Source: CAIMFV01 sp040757715
GTDB lineage: Bacteria > Pseudomonadota > Alphaproteobacteria > Caulobacterales > Caulobacteraceae
Assembly: GCA_040757715.1 (NCBI GenBank)
Contig: JBFLWS010000006.1
Location: forward strand, 62,001-126,000
DNA: 64,000 nucleotides
Direction: 5' to 3'
A program made the translations under genes and the position numbers. Below, piece by piece: positions 32,701 to 42,713 of the stretch (position 1 is its first letter; the number at the start of each line of letters is the position of its first letter). Under the pieces are notes generated by a model, which was not told the origin of the DNA, ran no database searches, and worked only from the letters and a program-made list of their open reading frames with translations.

Positions 32701-33609
32701 TCACATGGGCCGGCGCGCCAGGAAGTAGCAGATGTCCACGATGCCGAGGTCGGGCCGCGCCACGCGCACCAGCTCGAACGCGAAGCCGGCCTTCTCGAAC
32801 ACCGCCCCGATGTCGGCGCCGAAGATGCGGTAGGCCAAAGCCCCATCGCTCAAGGGGTCGCCGTGATATTGCGGATAGCGCAGGTGCACGTCGCCCTGAT
32901 CCGTGGCCTCCACCAGGGTCAGGGTGGTGGCGAGGGAAAGGTCAATGGGCGCGGTGAAGATGTGCACGCCGCCCGGCTTCAGCACCCGGAAGATCTCGGC
33001 ATTGGTGCGATCGAGCCGCCGCACATGCTCCAGCACATCGCTGGAAAGCACCATGTCGAAGCCTTCATCCGCAAACGGAATGTCTTCCAAGTTGACGTTA
33101 TGCACATCGCCCTTCATGGCGCCGCGCGGCAGGTCCGGCAGGTAGCTGGAGACGCGATAGCGCGGCGTCTGGCGGAACTTGCCGGCCAGGGCCCCGAAGG
33201 CGTCGGTATCCAGCACGTCGAACCTGGCGATGTCGTCCACCGCGGCGCCGAGGGTGGCGTGGGCCGCGCCCCGGCGCTCAAGCTCGGTCAGTAGCGCATG
33301 GGCCATGGTGCGCTGGCGCATCCAGGTGCGGCAATGACGACAGCGCAGGTTCTCGCGCAGCGGCCCGTTGCGCTGCTCGGCGCGCACGCGCAGGTCCTGC
33401 ATGGCGTACCAGGGGGCGCTCGTCTCGCCGCACACGCAGCAGGTCATGCGCAGGCGATCGAACTGCGCCGCCAGGAAGAAGTTGGTCTTGTTCAGCCAGC
33501 TGCCCGGGTGCAGCGGATCCTGCACCGTCTTGGCGATCCCCTGCCACACGCGGCTGCGCCAGCTGTAACGCCGGCCAAACAGATGCTGGAAGCTCGACGC
33601 CACGGCCAC
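32701..33609 (-). CDS. class I SAM-dependent methyltransferase with zinc-ribbon-like N-terminus
   Basis: This 302-residue protein has CCVCGE...CRHC (two Cys pairs, residues ~57-95), like a zinc ribbon. The C-terminal Methyltransf_11-type core includes IPFADEGFDMVLSSDVLEHV (motifs II/III) and LKPGGVHIFTAP. The usual glycine-rich motif I is not obvious (RFDVLDTDAFGALAGK sits there), so the fold assignment rests on the later motifs. The acceptor is unknown. Its start is near TGG-rich sequence with AGGTGG upstream. Confidence 0.75.
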   Translation of the reverse strand: MAVASSFQHLFGRRYSWRSRVWQGIAKTVQDPLHPGSWLNKTNFFLAAQFDRLRMTCCVCGETSAPWYAMQDLRVRAEQRNGPLRENLRCRHCRTWMRQRTMAHALLTELERRGAAHATLGAAVDDIARFDVLDTDAFGALAGKFRQTPRYRVSSYLPDLPRGAMKGDVHNVNLEDIPFADEGFDMVLSSDVLEHVRRLDRTNAEIFRVLKPGGVHIFTAPIDLSLATTLTLVEATDQGDVHLRYPQYHGDPLSDGALAYRIFGADIGAVFEKAGFAFELVRVARPDLGIVDICYFLARRPM

Positions 33610-33680
33610 CTACCTTTTCAGTCCGCCGGCTTCATCGGCTGGGGCCGCACCGGCGTCAAGGTTTCTCGGGCGATTGGGCG

Positions 33681-34856
33681 TCAGTCGGGAAAGGCCTCGG
33701 CGGGCAGGTCGAAGTCGTCCGGGGTTTTGGCCCCGTCGAACCTGGCGTAGCGCAGCTGGGCCCCGTCGAACCGCACCGCGCGGCTGCGGCCGTCGAGCAG
33801 CACCAGCGGCGTCAGGCAAGCGTTGCGGAAATCCGCCCGCACCAGATTGGCCGCCTTGAAATTGGCCCCGCGCAGGTCGGCGTCGCGGAAGCGCGCGCCG
33901 CGCAGGTCCGCGCCGGAAAAGTCCGCGCCTTGCAGCTCTGCGCCGCAGAAGTCGAGATCGATGCCGATGACGCGACCGAGCCGCGCCGCCGTGAGCTTGG
34001 CGTAGCAGAAGGCGTCGGCGGCGGGACGCAGGTCCGCATGGCGCAGGTCGAGCGGAACGCCCGCTGCGCCGGCACTATCGATCCAGGCGCGGTGATCCGC
34101 CACCCTTGCGGCTATGTCCTCCAGCGCCGCCGTGGCCGTGGTCGGGGGATCGAGAATGGCGTCGTCCGGCTGCTTGGCCCCGCAACGGGCCAAAAGGTCC
34201 AGGCGCACGCCGGACAGGACGCAGCCGCCAAGCTGGGCCCCGCGCAGGTCCGCGCCGGTGATCCGCACCCCGGCCAGCGAGGCGCCGCGGAAGTCGCAGT
34301 CCTTGAAATTGGCCCGCTCCAGACTGGCGTCGGACAGGTTGGAATCGCGGAAGTCGGCGTTGCGGGCGGACATGTCGGTCATGTCGGCCATGGCCAGAGA
34401 CGCGCCGCGGAAACAGGCGCCGTCGGCGTCAGCCTTCTGATCAGACGTGGGCAACAGACCAGCGTACTGGCCCACCAGGTTCATGGCCGCGGGCCGAAAG
34501 TCGGCCTCGTCCAGCTGCGCAAAGGCGAGGTTAGATCCCCTCAGGTTCGCCCCGCGCAAATCGATGCGGGTCATGTCCGCCCCGCGCAGATCAGCGCCCG
34601 AGAGGTCGCAGGCATAGCCCGTCGCCGCCACCAGCTTGGCCTGCACCAGATAGCAGTTGCGCATCAGGGCGCCGGTGAAGTCCATGCCGCTGAGGTTGCG
34701 CCGGGAGAGGTCGAGCCCCGACAGGTCGGCCATCTTGACGAGCGCGCGCGCGCCGTCCGGCTGCCCGCGCAGAAACCGCTCGTGCCGATCAAGCACGGCG
34801 TCGAGGTCCTTCTGGCTGAATCTTAGCCGGGCCTTTGGAAGTGCGTCGTGTTGCAA
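33681..34856 (-). CDS. pentapeptide-repeat protein
   Basis: This 391-residue protein has an N-terminal ~40 residues that are helical (SQKDLDAVLDRHERFLRGQP). They are followed by three blocks of A(D/N)LxX repeats: ~43-115 (LSGLDLSRRNLSGMDFTGAL), ~145-215 and ~300-375 (ADFSGADLRGARFRDADLRG). Such repeats form a right-handed quadrilateral beta-helix. Some members mimic DNA and bind gyrase, but the interrupted blocks and extra domain here do not match Qnr or MfpA. The role is unknown. Confidence 0.85.
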   Translation of the reverse strand: MQHDALPKARLRFSQKDLDAVLDRHERFLRGQPDGARALVKMADLSGLDLSRRNLSGMDFTGALMRNCYLVQAKLVAATGYACDLSGADLRGADMTRIDLRGANLRGSNLAFAQLDEADFRPAAMNLVGQYAGLLPTSDQKADADGACFRGASLAMADMTDMSARNADFRDSNLSDASLERANFKDCDFRGASLAGVRITGADLRGAQLGGCVLSGVRLDLLARCGAKQPDDAILDPPTTATAALEDIAARVADHRAWIDSAGAAGVPLDLRHADLRPAADAFCYAKLTAARLGRVIGIDLDFCGAELQGADFSGADLRGARFRDADLRGANFKAANLVRADFRNACLTPLVLLDGRSRAVRFDGAQLRYARFDGAKTPDDFDLPAEAFPD

Positions 34857-35047
34857 GACCAGATCCGCGATGAGGCGATCGAAGTCGAGGACAACACAGA
34901 GCCGTTAGCATTCGGTGCACAGGCGTAAATCTCATTCATTGCCGCAAGGTCATCCTGCAACGGCGATTGATCTGCTGCGAAAGACCCGCTTAGCTGGTGA
35001 AAAAGGCGCGTGCGACAAAGCTTGCGCCCTCCCGGAAGGAACCGCCC

Positions 35048-36586
35048 GTGCTGCCATTCCACTACGCTGAGGATCCGAAAAAGCTCGCCTATGTCATGGC
35101 GACGTCGGGGGAGCGCGTGACCTTCCGTGAATTGGAGGACCGCTCCAACCAGGGGGCGCATCTGTTCCGCCGGCTGGGCCTGCACCGGGGCGACGGGCTC
35201 GCCATCCTGATGGAGAACAACGCGCGCTATTTCGAAGTGGTGTGGGCGGCGCATCGGGCCGGCCTCGCCTACACCTGCATCTCCACCAAGCTGATGGCGC
35301 GCGAAGTGGCCTATATCCTCAAGGATTGCCGCGCCAAGCTACTGGTGACCTCGCAGAGCCTTTCGAGTCTCGCCCGCGAGGCGGCGGCCGACCTGCCAGA
35401 TCTCCTGCTCTATTGCGTGGGCGAGGCGCCCGCACCGTTCCGCAGCTTCGAAGCCGAGCGCGCGGCAGAGCCCCCTGAGCGCATCGCCGACGAGGCCTTG
35501 GGCGACATGATGCTCTACTCCTCCGGCACGACGGGTCAGCCCAAGGGGGTGAAGCGGGCGCCGGTGACCGATCGCGGGGTGGACGACAATCCGGCCCTGT
35601 CGCAGCTCGGCCAGCTTCTGTACGGCCTTGACGACCAGACCGTGTTCCTGTCGCCGGCGCCGCTCTACCACGCCGCCCCCATCGGCTGGACCATGGCCGC
35701 CACCCACCTTGGCGGGACCATCGTGGTGATGGAGCACTTCGACGCCGAGGCGGCCCTGGCGGCCATCGAACGGCACAAGGTCACCTGCGCCCAATGGGTG
35801 CCGACCCACTTCATCCGCCTGCTCAAGCTGCCGGAGGAGACCCGCGCCCGGTACGATCTAACGAGCCTGAAGAGCGTGTTCCACGCCGCCGCCCCCTGCC
35901 CCGTGCCGGTGAAGGAGGCCATGATCGCCTGGTGGGGCCCCATCGTGAACGAGTATTACGCCGGCACCGAGGGCAACGGCTTTTGCGCCATCAGCGCCCC
36001 CGAATGGCTGGCGCACAAGGGCTCGGTGGGGCGCGGCCTCACCGCCCAGGTGATGATCTGCGACGAGGCGGGCGATCCCCTGCCGCCGCGCCAGGAAGGC
36101 GAGGTGTTCTTCGCCGGCGGCGCAGTGTTCGAATATTTCAACGATCCGGAAAAGACCGCCAAGTCGCGCAACAAGCACGGCTGGTCCACCCTCGGCGACG
36201 TGGGCTGGGTGGACGAGGAGGGCTATCTCTACCTCACCGACCGCAAGAGCTTCATGATCATCTCCGGCGGGGTGAACATCTATCCGCAGGAGGTGGAGAA
36301 CCTGCTCATCACCCACCCCAAGGTGGCGGACGTGGCCGTGGTGGGCGCACCCCACGAGGAGATGGGCGAAGAGGTGGTGGCGGTGGTGCAGCCGGTGGTC
36401 TGGGCCGAGGCCGGCGAGGCGCTGGCCGCCGAGCTCATGGCCTTCGCCCGCGCCAATATCAGCCACGTGAAGGCGCCCCGGCGTATCGACTTCATGCAGG
36501 AGCTGCCGCGGCACGCCACGGGCAAGCTCTACAAGCGCCTGATCCGCGACGCCTACTGGGCCGACAAGCGCCCCAAGGCCGGCTAA
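35048..36586 (+). CDS. acyl-CoA synthetase / AMP-dependent ligase
   Basis: This 512-residue protein is placed at GTG 35048 with GGAAGGA at 35034-35040. A longer GTG at 34997 lacks a ribosome site. The P-loop-like YSSGTTGQPKGVKRAP is near residue 157, YYAGTEGNGF near 300 (core A5 motif), TDRKSFMIISGGVNIYPQEVEN near 398, and the catalytic Lys in HATGKLYKR near 498. The family activates a carboxylic acid as acyl-AMP and then acyl-CoA. Fatty or aromatic acids are likely, but specificity is not readable. Confidence 0.9.
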   Translation: MLPFHYAEDPKKLAYVMATSGERVTFRELEDRSNQGAHLFRRLGLHRGDGLAILMENNARYFEVVWAAHRAGLAYTCISTKLMAREVAYILKDCRAKLLVTSQSLSSLAREAAADLPDLLLYCVGEAPAPFRSFEAERAAEPPERIADEALGDMMLYSSGTTGQPKGVKRAPVTDRGVDDNPALSQLGQLLYGLDDQTVFLSPAPLYHAAPIGWTMAATHLGGTIVVMEHFDAEAALAAIERHKVTCAQWVPTHFIRLLKLPEETRARYDLTSLKSVFHAAAPCPVPVKEAMIAWWGPIVNEYYAGTEGNGFCAISAPEWLAHKGSVGRGLTAQVMICDEAGDPLPPRQEGEVFFAGGAVFEYFNDPEKTAKSRNKHGWSTLGDVGWVDEEGYLYLTDRKSFMIISGGVNIYPQEVENLLITHPKVADVAVVGAPHEEMGEEVVAVVQPVVWAEAGEALAAELMAFARANISHVKAPRRIDFMQELPRHATGKLYKRLIRDAYWADKRPKAG

Positions 36587-36587
36587 T

Positions 36588-38039
36588 TCACGCGGCGGCG
36601 TCGGCGGCGAGCATGGCCGTGGCGGCGTGATCCGCCAGCACCAGGGCCACCGAGGTGGTCACGCCCTTGCCGGTGGCGAGGTGCAGAAACTCGTTCGGCC
36701 CATGGGCGTTGGAATGCGGGCCCAACACGCCGGTGATGAGGAACTGGGCGCGGGGGAACTTCTCACCCAGCATGCCCATGAAGGGGATGGAGCCGCCCTC
36801 GCCCATCTGCGCCACGCCGCGACCGAAGGCGGCCTGCGAGGCCTGGTCCACCGAGGCCTCCAGCCAGGGGCTGAGCGGCGGGGCGTTCCAGCCCGAACCG
36901 GCCTTCTCCACGGTGAAGCTCACCTTGGCGCCATAGGGCGGATCGGATTCCAAGAGCGTCTTCAGGTCCTGGCCGGCCTTCACGGCGTCCAACGTCGGCG
37001 GCAGGCGCAAGGAGAGCTTCGCCGAAGTCTGCGGGCGTAGCACATTGCCGGCGTTATCGAGGCTCGGCAGGCCGGACTGGCCGGTCACCGCCAGCTGCGG
37101 GCGCCATGTGCGGTTCAGGATCAGCTGAACGAGATCATCGCTCACCGGCTTCATGCCCGCGACCAACGGGAACTTGGCGTAGACCTCATTCCCCAGGGAG
37201 GCGGCAGCGATCTTCGCCTGAGCGCGGCGTTCCTCCGGAACCGGCGCCTGGAATTGCGGAGGCAGAATCTCGCCCGTGGTCGGGTCCTCAAGCCGCGACA
37301 ACAGCTCGCGCAGGATGCGGAAGCTGGAGGGCACGACGCCGGAGGCGTCGCCGGAGTGCACGCCCTCCTCCAGCACCTCCACCCGCAAGACGCCGCCGGT
37401 CATGCCGCGCAGCGACGTGGTGAGCCAGAGCTGGTCATAATTGCCGCAGCCGGAGTCCAGGCACACCACCAGGGACGGCTGGCCAATGCGGTCGGCGAGA
37501 TAATCGACGTAGTAGGGCAGATCGTAGCTGCCGGACTCTTCGCAGGCCTCGATGAGGAGCACGCAGCGGGCCACGGGCGCGCCCTGCGCCTTCAGCGCCT
37601 CGATGGCGGTGAGCGCGCCGAACAGGGCGTAGCCGTCGTCCGCCCCGCCCCGGCCATAGAGCTTTCCGTCGCGCAGCACGGGGGTCCAGGGCCCGAGCCC
37701 CTCGGACCAGCCGGTCATCTCCGGCTGCTTGTCCAGGTGCCCGTAGAGCAGCACGGTATCAGGCGCCTCGCCCGGAACCTCGACCAGGATCACCGGCGTG
37801 CGGCCTTCGAGGCGCACCACTTCCAGCGTGGCGCCCGGCAGGTTCGCCAGACGTCCGCGCGCCCAGCCGGCCAGCAGCTCTACGGCTTGATCCATATAGC
37901 CATGCGCCGCCCATTCCGGATCGAAGGCGGGCGACTTGTTGGGGATGCGGATATAGTCGACCAAGGTCGGGGTGATGGTCTCGTCCCACTGCCGATGGAT
38001 GAAGCTTTGCACAGCCTCTTGGTTGATCTTGGCGCTCAT
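36588..38039 (-). CDS. M20-family metallopeptidase
   Basis: This 483-residue protein starts at 38039 behind GGAGATG, and the frame upstream is low-complexity. Metal ligands are visible as LLYGHLDKQPE and GRGGADDGYALF, with the catalytic Glu in EACEESGS and further DSG and HSGDASG motifs. M20 enzymes of this length (CNDP-like dipeptidases) cut dipeptides or deacylate amino acids with two zinc ions. No signal peptide is seen, so it is cytosolic. It is convergent with the acyl-CoA synthetase. Confidence 0.88.
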   Translation of the reverse strand: MSAKINQEAVQSFIHRQWDETITPTLVDYIRIPNKSPAFDPEWAAHGYMDQAVELLAGWARGRLANLPGATLEVVRLEGRTPVILVEVPGEAPDTVLLYGHLDKQPEMTGWSEGLGPWTPVLRDGKLYGRGGADDGYALFGALTAIEALKAQGAPVARCVLLIEACEESGSYDLPYYVDYLADRIGQPSLVVCLDSGCGNYDQLWLTTSLRGMTGGVLRVEVLEEGVHSGDASGVVPSSFRILRELLSRLEDPTTGEILPPQFQAPVPEERRAQAKIAAASLGNEVYAKFPLVAGMKPVSDDLVQLILNRTWRPQLAVTGQSGLPSLDNAGNVLRPQTSAKLSLRLPPTLDAVKAGQDLKTLLESDPPYGAKVSFTVEKAGSGWNAPPLSPWLEASVDQASQAAFGRGVAQMGEGGSIPFMGMLGEKFPRAQFLITGVLGPHSNAHGPNEFLHLATGKGVTTSVALVLADHAATAMLAADAAA

Positions 38040-38314
38040 GGTCGCATCTCCAACGAATCCGTGGTCAGATTTACGCCAGCCGCCTGCCCGATCCAACGGC
38101 GCCGCGCACGGCGAGCCAATTTCAGCGCCGCGTCCCTTCCTTGCGCGCCCCCGCGACCTATGTTGGGTCCAGCACCACGGCGCTCGGCGCCGGCGGCGGG
38201 GACATGTTGCGACGCTGAAATGCTTTAGGCTTTGCGCGTCGCAGTCGCGAAGCATAGAGCGGCGGTCGAGGGTCGGCACTTAGTCGGCGTGCGGCATTGC
38301 GGGACGGGATCGGT

Positions 38315-39514
38315 ATGAGCGTGGGACGGGTGCGACTCGCGATGGCGGCGGCGGCTTTGGCGGCCTGCGGCAAGCCGACCCCGGCCAACCATCCGCCCAC
38401 CGTGCTGGTGGCCCAGCCCCTGGCGCAGAAGGTGGTGGACTGGGACGATTTCGTCGGTCACTTCGAGGCCGTGGAGCAGGTGGACGTGCGGCCGCGCGTG
38501 AGCGGCTATCTGCAGAAGGTGGCGTTCCGCGACGGGGCCTATGTGCGCAAGGGCCAGACCCTGTTCGTCATCGATCCGCGCCCCTATCAGGCCGCCTTCG
38601 ATCAGGCCAAGGCCCAGACCGCCCGCGCTGCGGCCAATCTCGCCAACGCCGAGGTGGAGCTGAAGCGCGCCGAGGGCCTCATCGCCGCCCGCGCCATCAG
38701 CCAGCAGGAGCTGGCCGCGCGTCAGGCTGCGGCCGCCACCGCCCGCGCCGACGTGGCCGCCGCCGAGGCGGCCCAGCAGACCGCCGCGCTCAATCTTGGC
38801 TTCACCCGGGTCTCGGCGCCGATTTCAGGCCGCGTGTCGGATCGCCGCTTCGCCCCCGGCAATCTGGTGAACGCCGATCAGACCGTCCTCACCAGCATCG
38901 TGACCCTGGATCCGATCCGCTTCGTCTTTACCGGCTCGGAGCAGATTTACCTGAAGTACTCGCGTGCGGATCGCAGCGGACTTCGTCCCTCCTCGCGCAA
39001 GGCCGCCAATCCGGTGGAGATCCGGTTGCAGGACGAGCCGACCTATCGCTGGAAGGGCCGGATGGAGTTCGTGGACAACGCCCTCGATCTCGGCTCCGGC
39101 ACCATTCGCGGCCGGGCCGTGGTCAAGAATTCCAACAACTTCCTCGCCCCAGGCCTGTTCGGTCACATGCGGCTGATCGGCTCGGGCGCCTATGACGCCC
39201 TCCTCCTGCCCGAACAGGCCATCGTCTCCGACCAGACTCGTCAGCTGGTCTATGTGGTGGGAGCCGATCACAAGGTGACGCAACGAGACGTGACCACCGG
39301 CCCGGTGATCGACGGGCTTCGCGTCATCCGCAGCGGCGTCTCGCCCAATGACATGGTGATCATTGAGGGCGCCTCGCGCACCAAGACCGGCGCCGTGGTC
39401 AGCCCCAAGCCGGGCAAGATCGTGCCGCCGGCGCCCGGCGCGACCCCTGCGGGCGACGAGGCGGTGAGCGCCCCGCCCTCCAGTTCGGCCACGCCGGCGT
39501 CGGCTCGGCGCTGA
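38315..39514 (+). CDS. RND efflux periplasmic adaptor (membrane fusion protein)
   Basis: This 399-residue protein starts at ATG 38315 behind GGGACGG. An N-terminal lipoprotein-like signal ends LAAC. It has the HlyD/AcrA layout: half-lipoyl domain (VSGYLQKVAFRDGAYVRKGQ), long helical hairpin (~95-165, Ala-rich), second lipoyl half (APISGRVSDRRF), and beta-barrel and membrane-proximal domains. The C-terminus is Pro/Ser/Ala-rich. It connects the RND pump to the outer membrane channel encoded downstream, and the three genes form one operon. Confidence 0.92.
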   Translation: MSVGRVRLAMAAAALAACGKPTPANHPPTVLVAQPLAQKVVDWDDFVGHFEAVEQVDVRPRVSGYLQKVAFRDGAYVRKGQTLFVIDPRPYQAAFDQAKAQTARAAANLANAEVELKRAEGLIAARAISQQELAARQAAAATARADVAAAEAAQQTAALNLGFTRVSAPISGRVSDRRFAPGNLVNADQTVLTSIVTLDPIRFVFTGSEQIYLKYSRADRSGLRPSSRKAANPVEIRLQDEPTYRWKGRMEFVDNALDLGSGTIRGRAVVKNSNNFLAPGLFGHMRLIGSGAYDALLLPEQAIVSDQTRQLVYVVGADHKVTQRDVTTGPVIDGLRVIRSGVSPNDMVIIEGASRTKTGAVVSPKPGKIVPPAPGATPAGDEAVSAPPSSSATPASARR

Positions 39515-39524
39515 CGCACCGCCC

Positions 39525-42500
39525 ATGAAGTTCTCGCACTTCTTCATCGAGCGGCCGGCCTTCGCGGCGGTGATCGCCATCCTCATCACCCTGGTGGGGG
39601 TGATCGCCTTTCCGACCCTGCCCATCGCCCAATACCCGCCTATCGCCCCGCCCACGGTGACCATCAGCGCGACCTATCCGGGAGCGGCGGCCGAAGTGCT
39701 GGCCGACACCGTAGCCTCGCCCATCGAGACCCAGGTGAACGGGGTGGAGGACATGCTCTACATGTCCTCGCAGCTCACCGGCGATGGTCACATGAACACC
39801 ACGGTGACCTTCAAGCTCGGGACCGACATCGATAAGGCCCAGGTGCTGGTGGAGAACCGCGTCGCCACGGCCCTGCCCAAGCTGCCCGCCGACGTGCGCA
39901 ACAACGGCGTCGTGGTGCGCAAATCGACGCCGGACATCCTGATGGCCGTGCATATGTACTCGCCGGACGGCTCGCTCGATCAGCAGTACATCTCCAACTA
40001 TGTGGGCCTGCATATCAAGGACCGCCTGCTGCGCGTCGCCGGCGTGGGCGATATCCAGAGCCGCGCCACCCGCGACTACGCCATGCGCATCTGGATCGAT
40101 CCGGATCGGGCGACAGCGCGCAATCTGACGGTTGAGGAGATCGTCGCCGCCCTGCAAGGGCAGAACCTGCAGGTGTCCGCCGGCGCCCTTGGCGCGCCGC
40201 CCTACGGCAAGGCCGGCGCCAACATGCAGCTCAATGTGGAGACCAAGGGGCGCCTGACCACGCCTCAGGAATTCGCCGACATCGTCGTCAAGCGCGATGG
40301 CCAGGGCCGCCTCACCCGCATCTCCGACGTGGCGCGAGTGGAGCTGGGGGCCCAGGACTACACCACCAACGCCTATCTCAGCGCCCGCCCCGCCGTGGCC
40401 CTGCCCGTGTTGCTGCAACCCGGCGCCAATGCTCTGGCCACCGCGGACAGCGTGCTGGCGGAGATGACGCGTCTGAAGGCCGACTTCCCGCCGGGCCTCG
40501 ACTACAAGATCGTCTACAACCCCACGGATTATGTGCGCGCCTCCTTCGAGGAGGTGGAGAAGACGCTGTTCGTCGCCCTGTTCCTGGTGGTCGGGGTGGT
40601 GCTGATCTTCCTGCAGAGCTGGCGCGCGGCCCTGATCCCGGTGATCGCCATTCCGGTGTCGCTCATCGGCACGCTGGCGGTGATGGCGGCGGCGGGCTTC
40701 TCGCTCAACAACCTCTCCATGTTCGGCCTCGTCCTCGCCATCGGCATCGTGGTGGACGACGCCATCGTGGTGGTGGAGAACGTGGAGCGTCACCTGCGCG
40801 AGGGCGCTTCGCCCAAGGACGCCGCGCACAGGACCATGGACGAGGTGGGTGGGGCCCTGGTGGCCATCGCCCTTGTGCTCAGCGCCGTGTTCGTGCCCAC
40901 CGCCTTCATCAGCGGTCTGTCAGGTCAGTTCTACCGCCAGTTCGCCCTGACCATCGCCACAGCGACCCTGATCTCGCTCATCGTATCCTTGACCCTGTCG
41001 CCGGCCCTGGCCGCGCTCTTGTTGAAGCCGCACCAGAGCGGGCACGCCGCGCCGCACGGCTGGACCGCGTCCTTCGCGCGCTTCGCCGATGGGTTCAACC
41101 GCAACTTTGACCGCCTGTCCGGCCGCTACGCGCTGCTGGCGCGCAAGACGGTGCGCATGCTGGCGGTGATGCTGGCGCTCTATGCGGGGCTCCTGGCCCT
41201 CACCGGCTGGCGCATCCTGGCCACGCCGCAGGGCTTCATCCCCACCCAGGATCAGGGCAACTTCGTCCTCGCCCTGACCACGCCGCCGGGGACCAGCCTG
41301 CAACGCACCGATGCGGTGTTGCGCGAGGTGCTGAAGCCCGTGCTCGCCACCCCCGGGGTCACCGCCGCCTCGGCCTATGCCGGGGTCGACGCGCTCAGCC
41401 AGACCACCACCTCCAGCGCCGGTCAGGCCTTCATCATCGAACAGCCGTTCGACCAGCGCCTGCCCAAGGGCCTCACCACCGACAAGATCATGGACCTGGC
41501 GCGCAAGGCCGCGTCGAGCGTCATCGGCGGCGACGTGCGCTTTATCCAGCAGCCCCCGGTGCGCGGCGTCGGCTCCGCCGGCGGCTTCAAGATGATCATC
41601 CAGGATGAGCGCAACGCCGGTCCTCGGGCCCTGGAAGCGGTCGCCAACGCCGTGGCCGCCGAGGCGCGCAAGTCGCCGGCCATCGCAAGCGCCTTCACCA
41701 TCTTCAACACCAAGACGCCGCGCCTGTCGCTGGACGTGGACCGTCAGAAGGCCGAGACGCTGGGGATCAGCACCAAGAGCGTGTTCAACACGCTGCAGAC
41801 CTATCTCGGCTCGTCCTACGTCGGCGACATCAGCCTCTATGGCAAGCAATTCCAGGTGCTGGCCCAGGCCGACACCGGTTATCGCCAGCACGAGGCCGAC
41901 GTCCTGAACTTGCAGACCCGCTCGGCCAGCGGCGCCATGGCGCCCATCGGCGCGGTGGCCACGCTGAAGCACATCACCGGCCCCTATCGCGTGCTGCGCT
42001 ACAATCTGTTCCCGGCGGCGGAAATTCAGGGCGACACCGCGCCAGGCTTTTCCACGGGCCAGTCCATGGCCGAGATGGAGGCCATCGCCAAACGCGTGCT
42101 GCCCGACGGCTTCAGCTTTGAATGGACCGAGCTCGCCTACCAGCAAAAGCTCGCCGGCAACACCGGCGGGCTGATGTTCGTGCTCGCCGTAGTGTTCGTG
42201 TTCCTGCTGCTCACCGCCCTCTATGAGAGCGTCACCCTGCCCCTGGCGGTGATCCTCATCGTGCCCATGTGCATCCTCGCCGCCTTCCTGGGGGTGGCGC
42301 TGCATGGCCAGGACAACAACATCCTGACCCAGATCGGCCTCGTGGTGCTGATCGGTCTCGCCGCCAAGAACGCCATCCTCATCGTCGAGTTCGCCCGCCA
42401 GGCTGAGGAGGAGCGCAAGCTCGATCGCCGCAGCGCCGCCGAGGACGCCGCCCGCACGCGCCTGAGACCGATCCTGATGACCTCCTTCGCCTTCATCCTC

Positions 42501-42713
42501 GGCGTGGCGCCCTTGGCCTTCGCCGTGGGACCAGGCGCCGAGATGCGCCGGGCGCTGGGCGTGGCGGTGTTCTACGGCATGGTCGGCGTGACCGTGTTCG
42601 GCCTCCTGTTCACTCCGGTCTTTTACGTGGTCTGCCGCTACATCAGCGACCGGCTGCCCCAGCCGCCCTGGCGCAAGCGCGTCGACGGCGAGAGCCCGGA
42701 GGTCACGCCATGA
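39525..42713 (+). CDS. RND multidrug efflux pump, HAE-1 type (AcrB/MexB-like)
   Basis: This 1062-residue protein starts MKFSHFFIERPAFAAVIAIL with TM1. The paired Asp of the proton relay are in IGIVVDDAIVVVENVER (TM4). Two large periplasmic loops and 12 membrane helices fit the family. A sharp SLGQ-like segment was not checked. It exports hydrophobic compounds, driven by protons. It starts 10 bases after the adaptor gene, and its last 4 bases overlap the outer membrane factor gene (ATGA). Confidence 0.95.
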   Translation: MKFSHFFIERPAFAAVIAILITLVGVIAFPTLPIAQYPPIAPPTVTISATYPGAAAEVLADTVASPIETQVNGVEDMLYMSSQLTGDGHMNTTVTFKLGTDIDKAQVLVENRVATALPKLPADVRNNGVVVRKSTPDILMAVHMYSPDGSLDQQYISNYVGLHIKDRLLRVAGVGDIQSRATRDYAMRIWIDPDRATARNLTVEEIVAALQGQNLQVSAGALGAPPYGKAGANMQLNVETKGRLTTPQEFADIVVKRDGQGRLTRISDVARVELGAQDYTTNAYLSARPAVALPVLLQPGANALATADSVLAEMTRLKADFPPGLDYKIVYNPTDYVRASFEEVEKTLFVALFLVVGVVLIFLQSWRAALIPVIAIPVSLIGTLAVMAAAGFSLNNLSMFGLVLAIGIVVDDAIVVVENVERHLREGASPKDAAHRTMDEVGGALVAIALVLSAVFVPTAFISGLSGQFYRQFALTIATATLISLIVSLTLSPALAALLLKPHQSGHAAPHGWTASFARFADGFNRNFDRLSGRYALLARKTVRMLAVMLALYAGLLALTGWRILATPQGFIPTQDQGNFVLALTTPPGTSLQRTDAVLREVLKPVLATPGVTAASAYAGVDALSQTTTSSAGQAFIIEQPFDQRLPKGLTTDKIMDLARKAASSVIGGDVRFIQQPPVRGVGSAGGFKMIIQDERNAGPRALEAVANAVAAEARKSPAIASAFTIFNTKTPRLSLDVDRQKAETLGISTKSVFNTLQTYLGSSYVGDISLYGKQFQVLAQADTGYRQHEADVLNLQTRSASGAMAPIGAVATLKHITGPYRVLRYNLFPAAEIQGDTAPGFSTGQSMAEMEAIAKRVLPDGFSFEWTELAYQQKLAGNTGGLMFVLAVVFVFLLLTALYESVTLPLAVILIVPMCILAAFLGVALHGQDNNILTQIGLVVLIGLAAKNAILIVEFARQAEEERKLDRRSAAEDAARTRLRPILMTSFAFILGVAPLAFAVGPGAEMRRALGVAVFYGMVGVTVFGLLFTPVFYVVCRYISDRLPQPPWRKRVDGESPEVTP

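Noticed and set aside
33681..34856. Qnr-type quinolone resistance protein
   Set aside because: Repeats are in separate blocks with other sequence between, unlike the single continuous coil of Qnr or MfpA.
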